Shown here piece after piece: positions 51,673-61,320 of a stretch of DNA of 64,000 bases (position 1 is the first letter of the stretch; each line of letters opens with the position of its first letter). A program made the position numbers and the translations under genes. The notes beneath the pieces were generated by a model. It saw nothing but the letters and a program-made list of their open reading frames with translations, did no database searches and was not told where the DNA came from. This DNA comes from Clostridium cadaveris (lineage in GTDB: Bacteria > Bacillota > Clostridia > Clostridiales > Clostridiaceae). The stretch lies in NCBI RefSeq assembly GCF_020911725.1, contig NZ_CP076620.1, forward strand, positions 2,741,001 to 2,805,000, read 5' to 3'.

Positions 51673-53904
51673 CTATTCATTAAAAATATCATCTTTTAAA
51701 ATATCTTGTATTCTCCATCGTAATGATGAATATCTCTCAAACGCTCTATCATTCTCAATCATAAATTTTAGCGCTTTAGGCGAACCATTTAAAACAACTA
51801 ACTCTTTTGCTCTTGTTATAGCAGTATATATTAGATTTCTATTCATAAGCATAGGTGGTCCCATGAACATAGGTATCACTATTACAGGAAATTCACTTCC
51901 TTGACTTTTATGTATAGTTATTGCATAAGCTAGTTCTAATTCATCTAAGTACATGCTTTCATAACATACTCTTCTCTCATCATCAAAAATTATAGTTATT
52001 GAATTTCCTTCATTGTCTATTGATTCTATAAAGCCTATGTCACCATTGAATACCCCTAAACCTTCCTTTTCTCCACTACCTTTTATTCTGATCCATTGAA
52101 GATTATAATTATTTTTTGTCTGCATGACTTTGTCACCTTCTCTAAAAATCATGCCTCTATATTCTTTTTCTGCTTTTCCTTTTTCTCTTGGATTAAGTAT
52201 ATCCTGAAGATTGGAATTTAGATTGTCTACTCCAAGCATTCCCTTTCGCATAGGTGAAAGAATCTGTATATCACTAAAACCATCCCATGATTTATTGAAC
52301 TTTGGAAGTCTAACTTTTATAAGCTCTTTAATTTTAGTTAAAATCTCTTCTGGTCCTTCTTCCTGCATAAAGAAGAAGTCTTTTCCCTTTTTATTTAGTA
52401 ATGGCATCTCCCCATTGTTTATTTTGTGGGCATTTATAGTTATAAGGCTAGTTTCAGATTGTCTAAATATCTCCTGAAGTTTTGTAACTTTAACGCATCC
52501 ACTTTCAATCAAATCTCTAAGCACATTTCCAGGTCCCACTGATGGCAGCTGGTCCACGTCTCCAACTATTACAAGTCTTGTTCCTATCTTTATTGCTTTT
52601 AAAAGACTGGACATCAATGATATATCAATCATTGAAGCTTCATCTATTATAATTACATCACATTCTAGAGGCGATTCTTCACCTTTTGCAAATACATCCA
52701 ATGTTTCATCACCTGTAAAACCCATCTCTAAAAGTCTATGTATTGTCTTTGCTTCTCTATGAGTTGCCTCTGTCATTCGTTTTGCCGCTCTTCCTGTAGG
52801 AGCCGCCATTACCACCTTAAAACTGTTATCTTCAAATATGTCCATTATACAGTTTATTATGGTGGTTTTTCCTGTTCCTGGTCCACCAGTTATTATCTCA
52901 ACTCCATGCTGAAAAGCTCCTCTTATAGCTTCCTTCTGACTATCAGCAAAAGCTATATTGTTCTTCTTTTGAAACTCCTCTATCTCATCATCAACTTTTA
53001 TATTTAGGTCGTCATAATTTGATGTAGCCAAAGTTAAGATGTTCTTAGTAACACTAAGCTCACAATAATAGTAGAATGGTGTAAATACACACTCTAATCC
53101 TTCTATCTTTTCCATCTTTATCTTTCCATCAATTATGCAATCTGATATATTTCTTTCTATAATGCTCTCTTCAACTAAAAGAACCTTTGCTGCATTGTTG
53201 ACAAGTTTATCCTTTGGTATATAAGTATGTCCCATAGCACAAAATTCATTCACTACATATTTAATTCCACTTTGAATTCTAAAAGGTGCATCTTTTTCTA
53301 CTCCAAGGCTCCTAGCTATTTTGTCAGAAGTCTTAAAACCGATACCTGCAACCTCTTCACAAAGTATATAAGGATTTTCCTTCACTACAGTTACGGCTTG
53401 AGAGCCAAATCTCTTGTGTATTTTCATGCACTGATTAGGTCCTATCCCATAACTTTGGAGAAATATCATTATGTTTCTCACATCTCTCTGTTTTCCGTAA
53501 GAATCATATATGAGCTCAAGCTTTTTTTCACCGATTCCTTCTACCTCTCTAAGTCTTTCAATATCATTATCTAAAATATCTAAAGTGTCTTCTCCAAACT
53601 TATTTACTATTTTCTTAGCAGTTATTGGGCCTATTCCTACAATTACACCTGAAGCGAGATATTTTTCTATTCCTTTTGTTGATGTTGGCAAAATCTCTTC
53701 ACAGCTTTTAACTTGAAATTGCTTTCCAAACTTAGGATGAGTTATCCACTGACCCAAAAGTTTTAAATTCTGGCCTTCAACTAGGTACGGAATAGTTCCA
53801 ACTATTGTAACTATAGACTTATCAGCACTAAGTTTTGCAACTACATATCCGTTTTCCTCATTTTGAAAAACTATCTCATCTATTACTCCATTTATTTCAT
53901 CCAT
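51673..53904 (-). CDS. recD2: ATP-dependent RecD2-like DNA helicase
   Basis: 743-residue SF1B 5'-3' helicase of the RecBC-independent RecD2 type. N-terminal OB-like and tandem helix-hairpin-helix region (IVGIGPITAKKIVNKFG, LREVEGIGEKKLELI), then motif I GGPGTGKTTIIN, motif II IIDEASMIDISL, motif III VGDVDQLPSVGPGN, motif V/VI near the end (AYAITIHKSQGSEFPVIVIP, YTAITRAKELVVLNG). All motifs intact. First gene of recD2-comFA-comFC on the minus strand. Ribosome site AGGGAGA. Confidence 0.96.
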   Translation of the reverse strand: MDEINGVIDEIVFQNEENGYVVAKLSADKSIVTIVGTIPYLVEGQNLKLLGQWITHPKFGKQFQVKSCEEILPTSTKGIEKYLASGVIVGIGPITAKKIVNKFGEDTLDILDNDIERLREVEGIGEKKLELIYDSYGKQRDVRNIMIFLQSYGIGPNQCMKIHKRFGSQAVTVVKENPYILCEEVAGIGFKTSDKIARSLGVEKDAPFRIQSGIKYVVNEFCAMGHTYIPKDKLVNNAAKVLLVEESIIERNISDCIIDGKIKMEKIEGLECVFTPFYYYCELSVTKNILTLATSNYDDLNIKVDDEIEEFQKKNNIAFADSQKEAIRGAFQHGVEIITGGPGTGKTTIINCIMDIFEDNSFKVVMAAPTGRAAKRMTEATHREAKTIHRLLEMGFTGDETLDVFAKGEESPLECDVIIIDEASMIDISLMSSLLKAIKIGTRLVIVGDVDQLPSVGPGNVLRDLIESGCVKVTKLQEIFRQSETSLITINAHKINNGEMPLLNKKGKDFFFMQEEGPEEILTKIKELIKVRLPKFNKSWDGFSDIQILSPMRKGMLGVDNLNSNLQDILNPREKGKAEKEYRGMIFREGDKVMQTKNNYNLQWIRIKGSGEKEGLGVFNGDIGFIESIDNEGNSITIIFDDERRVCYESMYLDELELAYAITIHKSQGSEFPVIVIPMFMGPPMLMNRNLIYTAITRAKELVVLNGSPKALKFMIENDRAFERYSSLRWRIQDILKDDIFNE

Positions 53905-54096
53905 AGAAATCTCCCTACTTAAAAAAATTACAATATTTATTATATCATATTTTTATAGTACTCCATATTTAATATTAGTTTATCCTATTAGTCTCCTCAT
54001 ATATTTACACAATTGTTACAATAATCATTCATAATTATTATTTTTTAATTTGACTTATTAATTGTCAAAAATTAAAATTGTATTGAGGTGATATAA

Positions 54097-55230
54097 ATGC
54101 TAATTAGAAATTGTAAATTAATTTTTAGTGACCACATTAAAGAAGGTTCTTTATTAATAGAGAATGGAAAAATAAAAGAAATTAATCCATCACTAAATGA
54201 TTATTCTGGTGAAATTATAGAAGGAAACGGTCTTTATGCTGCTCCTGGATTTATCGATATACATATCCACGGTGCTGGTGGATATGATACTATGGATGGT
54301 ACTTATGATGCCATAAATTCTATTGCAAAAACAATATGTACTCATGGTACAACTTCTTTTCTTCCAACAACTATGACATGCTCAAAGGAAGATATTTTAA
54401 AATCTTTAGAGGTTATAAAAAAAGCTAAACTAAATGGAACAGATGGAGCTAATGTTCTTGGTGCTCACCTAGAAGGGCCATTTATAAATCCTTCTATGAT
54501 TGGAGCTCAAAATCCTAATTTCATAGCTTCTCCATCAATCGAAAACTTCAAGGCTATAGTTGGAAATAATATGGATGCGGTGACAAGCATAACTCTAGCT
54601 CCAGAAGTGGATGGCGCTCATGAACTTATAAGATTCTTAGCTGACAACAATATAAAAGTTTCTATGGGCCATACTAAAGCTACTTATGATGAAGCTATTG
54701 AAGGTATAAAATGTGGTGTATGTCATTCAACACACCTTTTCAATGCTATGACACCTCTTCATCACAGAGAGGCTGGAGTAGTAGGTGCGACCTTTGATAC
54801 TGATATTACAACAGAAACGATATCTGATGGAGTCCATATAAGTTTCCCATCTTTAAGAATTGCTTACGCACAAAAGACAACTGATAAGGTTATGCTTATA
54901 ACAGATGCTATGATGGCCTGCTGTATGCCTGATGGAAAGTACGCTCTAGGTGGTCAAGACGTATTTGTAAAGAGTGGAGCTGCAAGACTTGAAAATGGTT
55001 CTTTAGCAGGTTCTATACTTACACTAGACAAAGCTATAAAGAATGTTTATTCAAACACTCGTTATGAATTATATGAAGTTGTAAAGATGGCAACTTTAAA
55101 CCCTGCAAAATTCTGTATGGTTGATGATAAAAAAGGTTTAATAAAAGAAGGTTATGATGCAGACATAGTTATATTTGATGAGGATATTGATATAAAGAAA
55201 GTTATAATAAACGGAAAAGTTATCAAGTAA
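54097..55230 (+). CDS. nagA: N-acetylglucosamine-6-phosphate deacetylase
   Basis: 377-residue cytosolic amidohydrolase; feeds GlcNAc-6-P from cell-wall recycling or chitin-type sugars into glucosamine-6-P. IDIHIHGAGGYDTMDGT (first metal region), LGAHLEGPFINP (metal Glu), VSMGHTKATYDEA and CHSTHLFNAMTPLHHRE (metal His), LITDAM (catalytic Asp). Length is normal. Monogenic here; nagB is not adjacent. Ribosome site TGAGGTGAT. Confidence 0.96.
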   Translation: MLIRNCKLIFSDHIKEGSLLIENGKIKEINPSLNDYSGEIIEGNGLYAAPGFIDIHIHGAGGYDTMDGTYDAINSIAKTICTHGTTSFLPTTMTCSKEDILKSLEVIKKAKLNGTDGANVLGAHLEGPFINPSMIGAQNPNFIASPSIENFKAIVGNNMDAVTSITLAPEVDGAHELIRFLADNNIKVSMGHTKATYDEAIEGIKCGVCHSTHLFNAMTPLHHREAGVVGATFDTDITTETISDGVHISFPSLRIAYAQKTTDKVMLITDAMMACCMPDGKYALGGQDVFVKSGAARLENGSLAGSILTLDKAIKNVYSNTRYELYEVVKMATLNPAKFCMVDDKKGLIKEGYDADIVIFDEDIDIKKVIINGKVIK

Positions 55231-55246
55231 AGTTAAAAGCAATATA

Positions 55247-55294
55247 AAAAATCAGCAGAAGTTTGGCGTTATGCTAAAACTTCCTGCTGATTTT
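55247..55294. terminator. Bidirectional terminator between nagA and metK
   Basis: About 17-bp stem (AAAATCAGCAG...AAGTTT / AAACTT...CTGCTGATTTT) with one mismatch. Confidence 0.88.
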
Positions 55295-55300
55295 CTTATA

Positions 55301-56476
55301 TTATAAATATTTCTTTATTTCTTCAACTTTGTTTAATTGTTCCCATGGAAGATTTAAGTCTAGTCTTCCAAAATGGCCATATGCAGCAACTTGTTTGTAG
55401 ATAGGTCTTCTTAGATCCAATTCTTTTATAATTGCAGCTGGTCTTAAATCAAATACCTTGTTTACTATGTTAGCTATCTTGTCATCGCTTATCTTTCCTG
55501 TTCCAAAAGTATCAACAAATACTGAAACTGGCTTAGCAACTCCTATAGCATAAGCAAGCTGAATTTCTATCTTATCAGCAACTCCTGCAGCAACTAAGTT
55601 CTTAGCAACCCATCTTGCAGCATAAGCAGCAGATCTATCAACCTTTGTAGGGTCTTTTCCTGAGAACGCTCCACCACCGTGTCTTCCGTATCCGCCATAA
55701 GTATCAACTATTATCTTTCTTCCTGTAAGTCCAGAGTCCCCTTGAGGTCCCCCTATAACGAATCTCCCAGTAGGATTGATAAAGTATTTAGTATTTTCGT
55801 CTAATAATTCACTTGGAACTACAGGCTTTATTACATTTTCCATTAAGTCTTTTTCAATCTGCTCTCTAGTTATTTCTGGTCCATGTTGAGTTGAAATTAC
55901 TATAGTATCTATTCTAACTGGCTTATTATCCTCATATTCTACTGTAACCTGAGTCTTTCCGTCTGGTCTTAAGTATTCTAAAGTTCCGTTTTTTCTAACT
56001 TCTGATAGTCTTCTAGATAGCTTATGAGCCATTGATATCGGTAATGGCATATACTCCTCTGTCTCGTTTGTTGCAAATCCAAACATCATACCTTGGTCTC
56101 CAGCTCCAATGGCATCTACATTTTCCATTTGTCCTGATTTAGACTCTAGAGCTTCATCTACTCCCATAGCTATATCACCTGACTGCTCATCTATTGATGT
56201 TAAAACCGCACATGTATCAGAGTCAAATCCATATTTAGCTCTTACATAACCTATATCTTCTATTGTATTTCTGACAACCTTTGGAATATCTACATAACAT
56301 TTTGTAGTTATTTCTCCCATAACCATAACCATTCCTGTTGTAACTGCTGTTTCACAAGCTACTCTTGCATTAGGGTCATTCTCCAAAATAGCATCAAGTA
56401 TAGCATCTGATACTTGGTCACATATTTTATCTGGATGTCCTTCAGTAACTGATTCTGATGTGAATAATGCTCTCAT
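55301..56476 (-). CDS. metK: S-adenosylmethionine synthetase
   Basis: 391 residues, full length. Motifs [20 protein letters not shown] (ATP, Mg), [15 protein letters not shown] and [19 protein letters not shown] (P-loop) are complete. Makes SAM from methionine and ATP. Controlled by the SAM-I riboswitch directly upstream, which closes a feedback loop. Ribosome site GGAGAG. Confidence 0.98.
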   Translation of the reverse strand: MRALFTSESVTEGHPDKICDQVSDAILDAILENDPNARVACETAVTTGMVMVMGEITTKCYVDIPKVVRNTIEDIGYVRAKYGFDSDTCAVLTSIDEQSGDIAMGVDEALESKSGQMENVDAIGAGDQGMMFGFATNETEEYMPLPISMAHKLSRRLSEVRKNGTLEYLRPDGKTQVTVEYEDNKPVRIDTIVISTQHGPEITREQIEKDLMENVIKPVVPSELLDENTKYFINPTGRFVIGGPQGDSGLTGRKIIVDTYGGYGRHGGGAFSGKDPTKVDRSAAYAARWVAKNLVAAGVADKIEIQLAYAIGVAKPVSVFVDTFGTGKISDDKIANIVNKVFDLRPAAIIKELDLRRPIYKQVAAYGHFGRLDLNLPWEQLNKVEEIKKYL

Positions 56477-56504
56477 TTTTTCTACTCTCCTTTTCTTTAT
56501 TCAA

Positions 56505-56536
56505 AAATAAAAATCTCTTCGATAAGAAGAGATTCA
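56505..56536 (-). terminator. Riboswitch terminator of metK
   Basis: AATCTCTTC / GAAGAGATT hairpin followed by TTTTATTTTT on the minus strand, between the aptamer and the metK start. Confidence 0.88.
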
Positions 56537-56549
56537 ATATACCTGACTC

Positions 56550-56653
56550 TCTCTTATCTTGCAGCATAGCTGCTGGAATTGGCACCTTTGTGCACGAAAG
56601 CACAGGTTGCCGGGTTTCATCGGGCCATTTCCCTCCACCTCTCTGGATAAGAG
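56550..56653 (-). ncRNA. SAM-I riboswitch (S-box leader)
   Basis: Minus-strand aptamer: CTCTTATCCAGAGAGGTGGA, GGGAAATGGCCCGATGAAAC, CCGGCAACC, then hairpin, AAAGGTGCCAATTCC and closing GATAAGAGAG. All core blocks of the S-box are there; it controls metK by termination. Confidence 0.97.
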
Positions 56654-56719
56654 TTTTTATTAAATTTTAATTCTGATTTATTATAACACCATAATAAATC
56701 CAAGTCAACACACTTTATA

Positions 56720-57313
56720 CTATATAGTTTTTACCATCTTTATGATTCTATGACCCAGTATGGATTTATCTACTATCGTATCATAATTTATCTTTTTATA
56801 GAACTTTTCTACAAATTCGTCTTTTGCTATAAGAGAACACACACTTTTATTTTGATTTTTAGCTTCTGTTTCAGCATGATACATAAGCCTTTTACCTATG
56901 CCAAGACCTCTTACATTATCAGAAGTTGCTATATTAGCTATATAAAATTCTCCTTTTTCACATTCTTCAATTCTAAAATATCTAAATTGATCTATAAAAA
57001 ATTTTAGTTTTTTTAGAATTCCTTTTGTTTTCTTTAAAACAATTTTATCTGTATTAGAAGATAACTTTCGAAATCTTTCATATGGAATCAGTATAATCAT
57101 ACCTTCAACTTCTCCATTGTATTCTGCTACAGATATATACTCAAGGCTATACCTCGAACCCCTGCTTTTTATAAGACTACATAGATTGTCTAAGCAATCT
57201 TCCTTTGAATCTCCTCCCCACAACAAACTGGGGTCATCCTCCGTTGTATAAACTAATTCTGCTACTTTTCTTACGTCACTTTTTTTAGCCTTCCTTATCC
57301 TTAAGGCACACAT
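56720..57313 (-). CDS. GNAT-family N-acetyltransferase
   Basis: 197 residues from the ATG at 57313, preceded by GGAGAGTGGAA; a TTG at 57349 is less likely. GNAT order is clear: LRIRKAKKSDVRKVAELVY, long basic insert, then IATSDNVRGLGIGKRLMYHAE (acetyl-CoA loop) and VCSLIAKDEFVEKFYKKINYD. Monogenic; substrate unknown. Confidence 0.85.
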   Translation of the reverse strand: MCALRIRKAKKSDVRKVAELVYTTEDDPSLLWGGDSKEDCLDNLCSLIKSRGSRYSLEYISVAEYNGEVEGMIILIPYERFRKLSSNTDKIVLKKTKGILKKLKFFIDQFRYFRIEECEKGEFYIANIATSDNVRGLGIGKRLMYHAETEAKNQNKSVCSLIAKDEFVEKFYKKINYDTIVDKSILGHRIIKMVKTI

Positions 57314-57349
57314 TAAATTCCACTCTCCATTTTTACTATAAAGATTCAA

Positions 57350-57672
57350 TCACCAAGATGTACTCAAGAGTAACTTTAAACTTTATATCAGATTTTCTTT
57401 TTTAATTATATAACTATCTTGTCTTTCATTCTTTCATTAACTTGCTAAATTTTAAGTACTAAATCACCTTATTTAAAATTAATATTTTTTTCAAAAATAA
57501 ACCATTTGTCCTTAAAGTTTATTATCTAAATACCTGAAAACGTAAAACAAAAAATCTCATGAACATATTCTGCTCATGAGATTAACTTTAATTATTACAT
57601 ATTTATTTTAATAAAAACGAAAACTCCGATCTTATCGGAGTTCATTTAGCTCATCTTATAATGAGTTTCTTT
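57350..57672. other. Intergenic region between GNAT and tRNA genes
   Basis: 323 bp without a gene. It contains two hairpins: AATCTCATGA / TCATGAGATT (57553-57562 / 57574-57583) and the tRNA-operon terminator at 57622-57642. The remaining bases are AT-rich promoter-like DNA. Confidence 0.6.
57622..57642 (-). terminator. Terminator of the tRNA operon
   Basis: Perfect 9-bp stem AACTCCGAT / ATCGGAGTT with 3-nt loop, T-rich on the minus strand. Confidence 0.85.
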
Positions 57673-57758
57673 TGGTGGAGGAGGACGGATTCGAACCATC
57701 GAAATCGAACGATAACAGATTTACAGTCTGCCCCCTTTGGCCACTCGGGAACTCCTCC
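57673..57758 (-). tRNA. tRNA-Tyr (GTA), copy 3 of 3
   Basis: 86 nt with a long variable arm and encoded CCA; anticodon GTA. Last gene of the Tyr-Val-Thr-Tyr-Val-Thr-Tyr operon. Confidence 0.95.
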
Positions 57759-57765
57759 ATAATTA

Positions 57766-57840
57766 TGGAGCTGGCAATAGGAGTCGAACCTACAACCTGC
57801 TGATTACAAGTCAGCTGCTCTGCCATTGAGCCATGCCAGC
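57766..57840 (-). tRNA. tRNA-Thr (TGT), copy 2 of 2
   Basis: 75 nt, anticodon TGT in CTTGTAA, acceptor GCTGGCA / TGCCAGC, encoded CCA. Confidence 0.94.
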
Positions 57841-57856
57841 ATATTATTTTTTAAAA

Positions 57857-57932
57857 TGGTGGGCACAACAGGGCTCGAACCTGTGACCCTCTGCTTGTAA
57901 GGCAGATGCTCTCCCAGCTGAGCTATGCGCCC
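57857..57932 (-). tRNA. tRNA-Val (TAC), copy 2 of 2
   Basis: 76 nt, anticodon TAC in CTTACAA, acceptor GGGCGCA / TGTGCCC (with G-T), encoded CCA. Confidence 0.94.
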
Positions 57933-57941
57933 ATTTTAAAA

Positions 57942-58027
57942 TGGTGGAGGAGGACGGATTCGAACCATCGAAATCGAACGATAACAGATTTACAGTCTGC
58001 CCCCTTTGGCCACTCGGGAACTCCTCC
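57942..58027 (-). tRNA. tRNA-Tyr (GTA), copy 2 of 3
   Basis: 86 nt, same sequence as the other two Tyr copies as read here. Confidence 0.95.
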
Positions 58028-58033
58028 ACTTTT

Positions 58034-58108
58034 TGGAGCTGGCAATAGGAGTCGAACCTACAACCTGCTGATTACAAGTCAGCTGCTCTGCCATTGAGCC
58101 ATGCCAGC
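58034..58108 (-). tRNA. tRNA-Thr (TGT), copy 1 of 2
   Basis: 75 nt, same sequence as the other Thr copy. Confidence 0.94.
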
Positions 58109-58125
58109 ATATTATTTTTTCAAAG

Positions 58126-58201
58126 TGGTGGGCACAACAGGGCTCGAACCTGTGACCCTCTGCTTGTAAGGCAGATGCTCTCCCAGCTGAGCTATGCGCC
58201 C
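58126..58201 (-). tRNA. tRNA-Val (TAC), copy 1 of 2
   Basis: 76 nt, same sequence as the other Val copy. Confidence 0.94.
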
Positions 58202-58208
58202 ACTTTGG

Positions 58209-58294
58209 TGGTGGAGGAGGACGGATTCGAACCATCGAAATCGAACGATAACAGATTTACAGTCTGCCCCCTTTGGCCACTCGGGAACTCCTCC
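58209..58294 (-). tRNA. tRNA-Tyr (GTA), copy 1 of 3
   Basis: 86 nt; first gene of the operon. Confidence 0.95.
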
Positions 58295-58383
58295 ACATTA
58301 TTGAGAATAAACTAATTACTCAATTTATTCTTCAGCCTATATCTCAGAACTTCTTACTAAATCAGTTCTTACCGACGAAGATT

Positions 58384-58412
58384 AGTATACTAATTTATCG
58401 ACTTTATTTCAA
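58384..58412 (-). promoter_or_regulatory. SigA promoter of the tRNA operon
   Basis: Minus strand TTGAAA (58412-58407), 17-bp spacer, TATACT (58389-58384); leaves a leader of about 80 nt with small hairpins before the first tRNA. Confidence 0.8.
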
Positions 58413-58522
58413 ACATCATTTTAAGCTATTATACGAAATTATAGTTTTTTTTCTAATATATTCTCATAAATTCTCTATTATAATCCAATTATCATTTTCG
58501 ACATAATGTATTAATAAAATAT

Positions 58523-59107
58523 TTACTGATTCTCCACTACATCTATATTTATGTATTTTTCCAAAATTTCTTTCACCTTATTAATATCATCATCGTCTAA
58601 TCTCTGTTTCAACAGTTTATATGCTTTCTTAACGCCCTCTTCTCGATCATTGTCGGAAAGATAATCCTTTACCCTTCCTTCATCCACTGTGGAAAGCTTA
58701 CTTCCTATAAATAAAAGTTTTGCTTTGTCCATTGTACTTAAACTCTTTTCTATAGTTCCTGCATTAACTTTAAATACAGATTTTGCTTCTTCTTTTTTAC
58801 TTGTGCTAGCAACATTTTTTTGTGGAGACTCCTGTACTTTAGATTCTTTTGTTGTTTCATTGTTTTTCGTCTCTTTTACTATTTTATCAGCCTCATTCTT
58901 CTTTTCACTTTGCTTTTTTCCCTCTGCTTCTGCAGTTTGATTTAAGGCTTCTTTTTTAGTTTCTTGAGGAGTTTCATTTTTCACCTCTACAATTTCTTCT
59001 ACCTTGTCATTATTTATAAAATCAGATGAAAGTATATAAACAATAGTTACTGATGTTATAAGAGTACACATTATTAAAATGCAGTATAATAATTTCTTAT
59101 TCATCAT
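58523..59107 (-). CDS. Hypothetical membrane-anchored protein with Glu/Lys-rich linker
   Basis: 194 residues, no family recognised. N-terminal membrane helix (LLYCILIMCTLITSVTIVYIL), a long Glu/Lys/Thr-rich linker (about 35-115), and a C-terminal helical domain of about 75 residues (STMDKAKLLFIGSKLS to KVKEILEKYINID). This looks like a domain held outside the membrane on a flexible spacer. Upstream of yyaC in divergent orientation; sporulation-related use is possible but not shown. Confidence 0.7.
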   Translation of the reverse strand: MMNKKLLYCILIMCTLITSVTIVYILSSDFINNDKVEEIVEVKNETPQETKKEALNQTAEAEGKKQSEKKNEADKIVKETKNNETTKESKVQESPQKNVASTSKKEEAKSVFKVNAGTIEKSLSTMDKAKLLFIGSKLSTVDEGRVKDYLSDNDREEGVKKAYKLLKQRLDDDDINKVKEILEKYINIDVVENQ

Positions 59108-59226
59108 GACGCCTCCTTATAAACAAATACATTTATAATAATTAACTTAGTCTTTAAAATTTATTCAATAGGCTAATAATCTTTAAATATTATTCATATA
59201 AATTACTACAAGGGAGGTGCTGATGC

Positions 59227-59790
59227 TTGAACAAAATAAAAGTCAATTATAAAGATGAAATGGCATATTATGATATGGCATTTTTTTTAAAGAAATACGT
59301 CAATAAAGATACTATAATAATATGTATAGGTACTGATAGATGCATAGGTGATTGTCTTGGTCCACTAGTTGGGTCATTGCTCAATCATAAAGGCTTTCCA
59401 TTAGATGTATATGGTACTATCCATCATCCTATACACGCTCTTAACTTAGAAAAAAATGTGAATGATATAAAAAGCAAGCATCCTAAAGGCAATATTCTTG
59501 CTATAGATGCTTGCTTAGGAGATATAAATTCCATAGGTCAACTTCATTGTAGAGATTACGCCATTCATCCTGGAAAAGGGGTTGGAAAAGTACTTCCTGA
59601 TGTAGGAGATATATCTATAGTTGGAATTGTAGATAGCAGTGATAATTCGGAACTTTTTACTAGCAGAAATATAAGACTTTCCCTAATAATAGATATGGCT
59701 AGAGTTATAGTCCAATCTCTATTTCATGTATTATCTTTAGATATTGAAAATGATATATCTCTAGAGTCAATAGAAAGAAACTTCATTTAA
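59227..59790 (+). CDS. yyaC: Sporulation protein YyaC (GPR-protease-like fold)
   Basis: 187 residues. IICIGTDRCIGDCLGPLVGSLL and AIDACLGDINSIGQL are typical of YyaC, a protein related to the spore protease GPR. Begins with TTG, 7 bp after GGGAGGTG. An ATG at 59223 in another frame also follows that site but gives only nine codons, so it might lower translation. Role in B. subtilis sporulation is reported but not well defined. Confidence 0.9.
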   Translation: MNKIKVNYKDEMAYYDMAFFLKKYVNKDTIIICIGTDRCIGDCLGPLVGSLLNHKGFPLDVYGTIHHPIHALNLEKNVNDIKSKHPKGNILAIDACLGDINSIGQLHCRDYAIHPGKGVGKVLPDVGDISIVGIVDSSDNSELFTSRNIRLSLIIDMARVIVQSLFHVLSLDIENDISLESIERNFI

Positions 59791-59821
59791 ATTCTCTATT
59801 CATTTTAAACTTCAATGTCAT

Positions 59822-59868
59822 AAAAAATCCTCTCACCATAATCTTTTATACTGATGAAAGGATTTTTT
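59822..59868. terminator. Terminator between yyaC and mreB
   Basis: AAAAAATCCT (59822-59831) / AGGATTTTTT (59859-59868), T-runs on both strands; serves the convergent genes. Confidence 0.8.
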
Positions 59869-59898
59869 ATATTTTTAAACAATATTTATTATGAATTT

Positions 59899-60939
59899 CT
59901 AATCTATTAATGCAACTTCTCCATCATTTAACGTTACATCTATTTTGTCTATGTACTCTAAAACCTTACCCGTTCCTTCTGCAACACATTCTACAGATGA
60001 CTCTGCTATAGTTACAGGAACATGAGTTATTTTAGATAATAGCTTGTCCAGTCCATTTAGCAAAGCTCCTCCACCAGTCATTAGTATTCCTTTTTCAGCT
60101 ATATCAGCCGCTAATTCTGGTGGAGTCTTCTCTAGTACAGCATGGGCACATTCTGCAATATAATTAACAGATTCATCTAGTGCTTCAACCATTTCTTCTG
60201 ATGAAATAGATATATTTTTAGGAAGCCCTGTAACAAGATCTCTTCCTTTTATATCCATAGTTTTTATTTCATCATCTACATCTAAACATGCAGATCCAAC
60301 ACCTATTTTAATGTTCTCCGCTGTTCTTTCACCAATCATAAGTTTATATTTCTTTCTTATATATTTCATTATAGCCTCATCAAACTTGTCCCCAGCCACT
60401 TTTAAAGAATCTCTTACAACTATTCCACCTAATGATATAACTGCGATATCAGTAGTACCGCCTCCTATATCTATTACCATGTTACCACTTGGAATAGTTA
60501 TATCCATTCCGGCTCCAATCGCAGCTGCTAAAGGCTCTTCTATCAAAAATACTTTCTTTGCTCCAGCATGCACTGCAGCATCTTTTACAGCACGTTTTTC
60601 TACTTCTGTGGCTTTGCTTGGTATACATACCATTACCTTTGGAGCAGATATTCTCTTCTTGCCACAAGCTTTCTTTATAAAATATTTCAGCATTTTTTCT
60701 GTTGTATCATAATCAGATATAACCCCATCTCTTAAAGGCCTTACTGCCACTATATTCCCTGGAGTTCTTCCTATCATTTTTCTTGCGTCTTCACCAACAG
60801 CCAACACTTTATTACTATTTTTATCTAAAGCTACTACTGAAGGTTCATTTAAAACTACCCCTTTTCCTTTTATAAACACAAGTACTGTAGCAGTACCTAG
60901 GTCTATACCCATATCAGCTCCCATACTCCAAAACCACAT
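59899..60939 (-). CDS. mreB: Rod-shape actin homologue MreB/Mbl
   Basis: 346-residue cytoskeletal ATPase. GIDLGTATVLVFIKGKG (phosphate 1), MVIDIGGGTTDIAVISLGG (phosphate 2) and ILMTGGGALLNGLDKLL (adenosine) are complete. It directs side-wall peptidoglycan synthesis. Its place next to spoIIID equals that of mbl in B. subtilis, so it may be the Mbl paralogue. Ribosome site AGGAGTG. Confidence 0.95.
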   Translation of the reverse strand: MWFWSMGADMGIDLGTATVLVFIKGKGVVLNEPSVVALDKNSNKVLAVGEDARKMIGRTPGNIVAVRPLRDGVISDYDTTEKMLKYFIKKACGKKRISAPKVMVCIPSKATEVEKRAVKDAAVHAGAKKVFLIEEPLAAAIGAGMDITIPSGNMVIDIGGGTTDIAVISLGGIVVRDSLKVAGDKFDEAIMKYIRKKYKLMIGERTAENIKIGVGSACLDVDDEIKTMDIKGRDLVTGLPKNISISSEEMVEALDESVNYIAECAHAVLEKTPPELAADIAEKGILMTGGGALLNGLDKLLSKITHVPVTIAESSVECVAEGTGKVLEYIDKIDVTLNDGEVALID

Positions 60940-61021
60940 CTTATTTCACTCCTAAATACAAATTATCTAAAAATTACATCATCTTTTTAATTTTATCATT
61001 ATAATTATACATTTAATGACT

Positions 61022-61276
61022 TTATCCTTCAATAGCTTTGTATTTTAATTTTGTGGCTTTTCCGCCTCTTATATGACGCTCTGCTTTATTAAGTTCTAAT
61101 ATCTCTTTAGCTTCTTTGGCTATAACAGGATTTATTTTTGGAAGCCTTTCTGTCATATCCTTGTGTATTGTACTTTTGCTTACCCCAAAAGCTTTTGCAG
61201 TTTTTCTTATGGTTGCCTTTGAATCTATTATATATTGAGCAACCTCTAAAACTCTTTCTTCAATGTAGTCTTTCAA
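61022..61276 (-). CDS. spoIIID: Sporulation transcriptional regulator SpoIIID
   Basis: 84-residue mother-cell DNA-binding protein. Helix-turn-helix AKAFGVSKSTIHKDMTERLP with basic C-terminal tail (RHIRGGKATKLKYK) matches SpoIIID over its whole length. Starts with TTG, 6 bp after GGGAGGTAG. Modulates sigma-E genes and leads to sigma K. Lies between spoIIQ and mreB as in other clostridia. Confidence 0.97.
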   Translation of the reverse strand: MKDYIEERVLEVAQYIIDSKATIRKTAKAFGVSKSTIHKDMTERLPKINPVIAKEAKEILELNKAERHIRGGKATKLKYKAIEG

Positions 61277-61320
61277 AATACTACCTCCCTAATTGCTCTC
61301 TTTATTTTTAATGAAATTTA

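Larger units (their letters stand above)
57673..58294 (-). repeat. Tandem repeat of a 267-269 bp tRNA unit
   Basis: The unit Tyr-Thr-Val (in plus-strand order) starts at 57673 and 57942, and a third Tyr starts at 58209. Spacers also match closely, so this is a recent segmental duplication. Confidence 0.9.

Noticed and set aside
57844-58315. Four overlapping ORFs of 61-81 codons on both strands
   Set aside because: They lie within the tRNA array; products such as WRRTDSNHRNRTITDLQ are well-known artefacts of translating tRNA genes.
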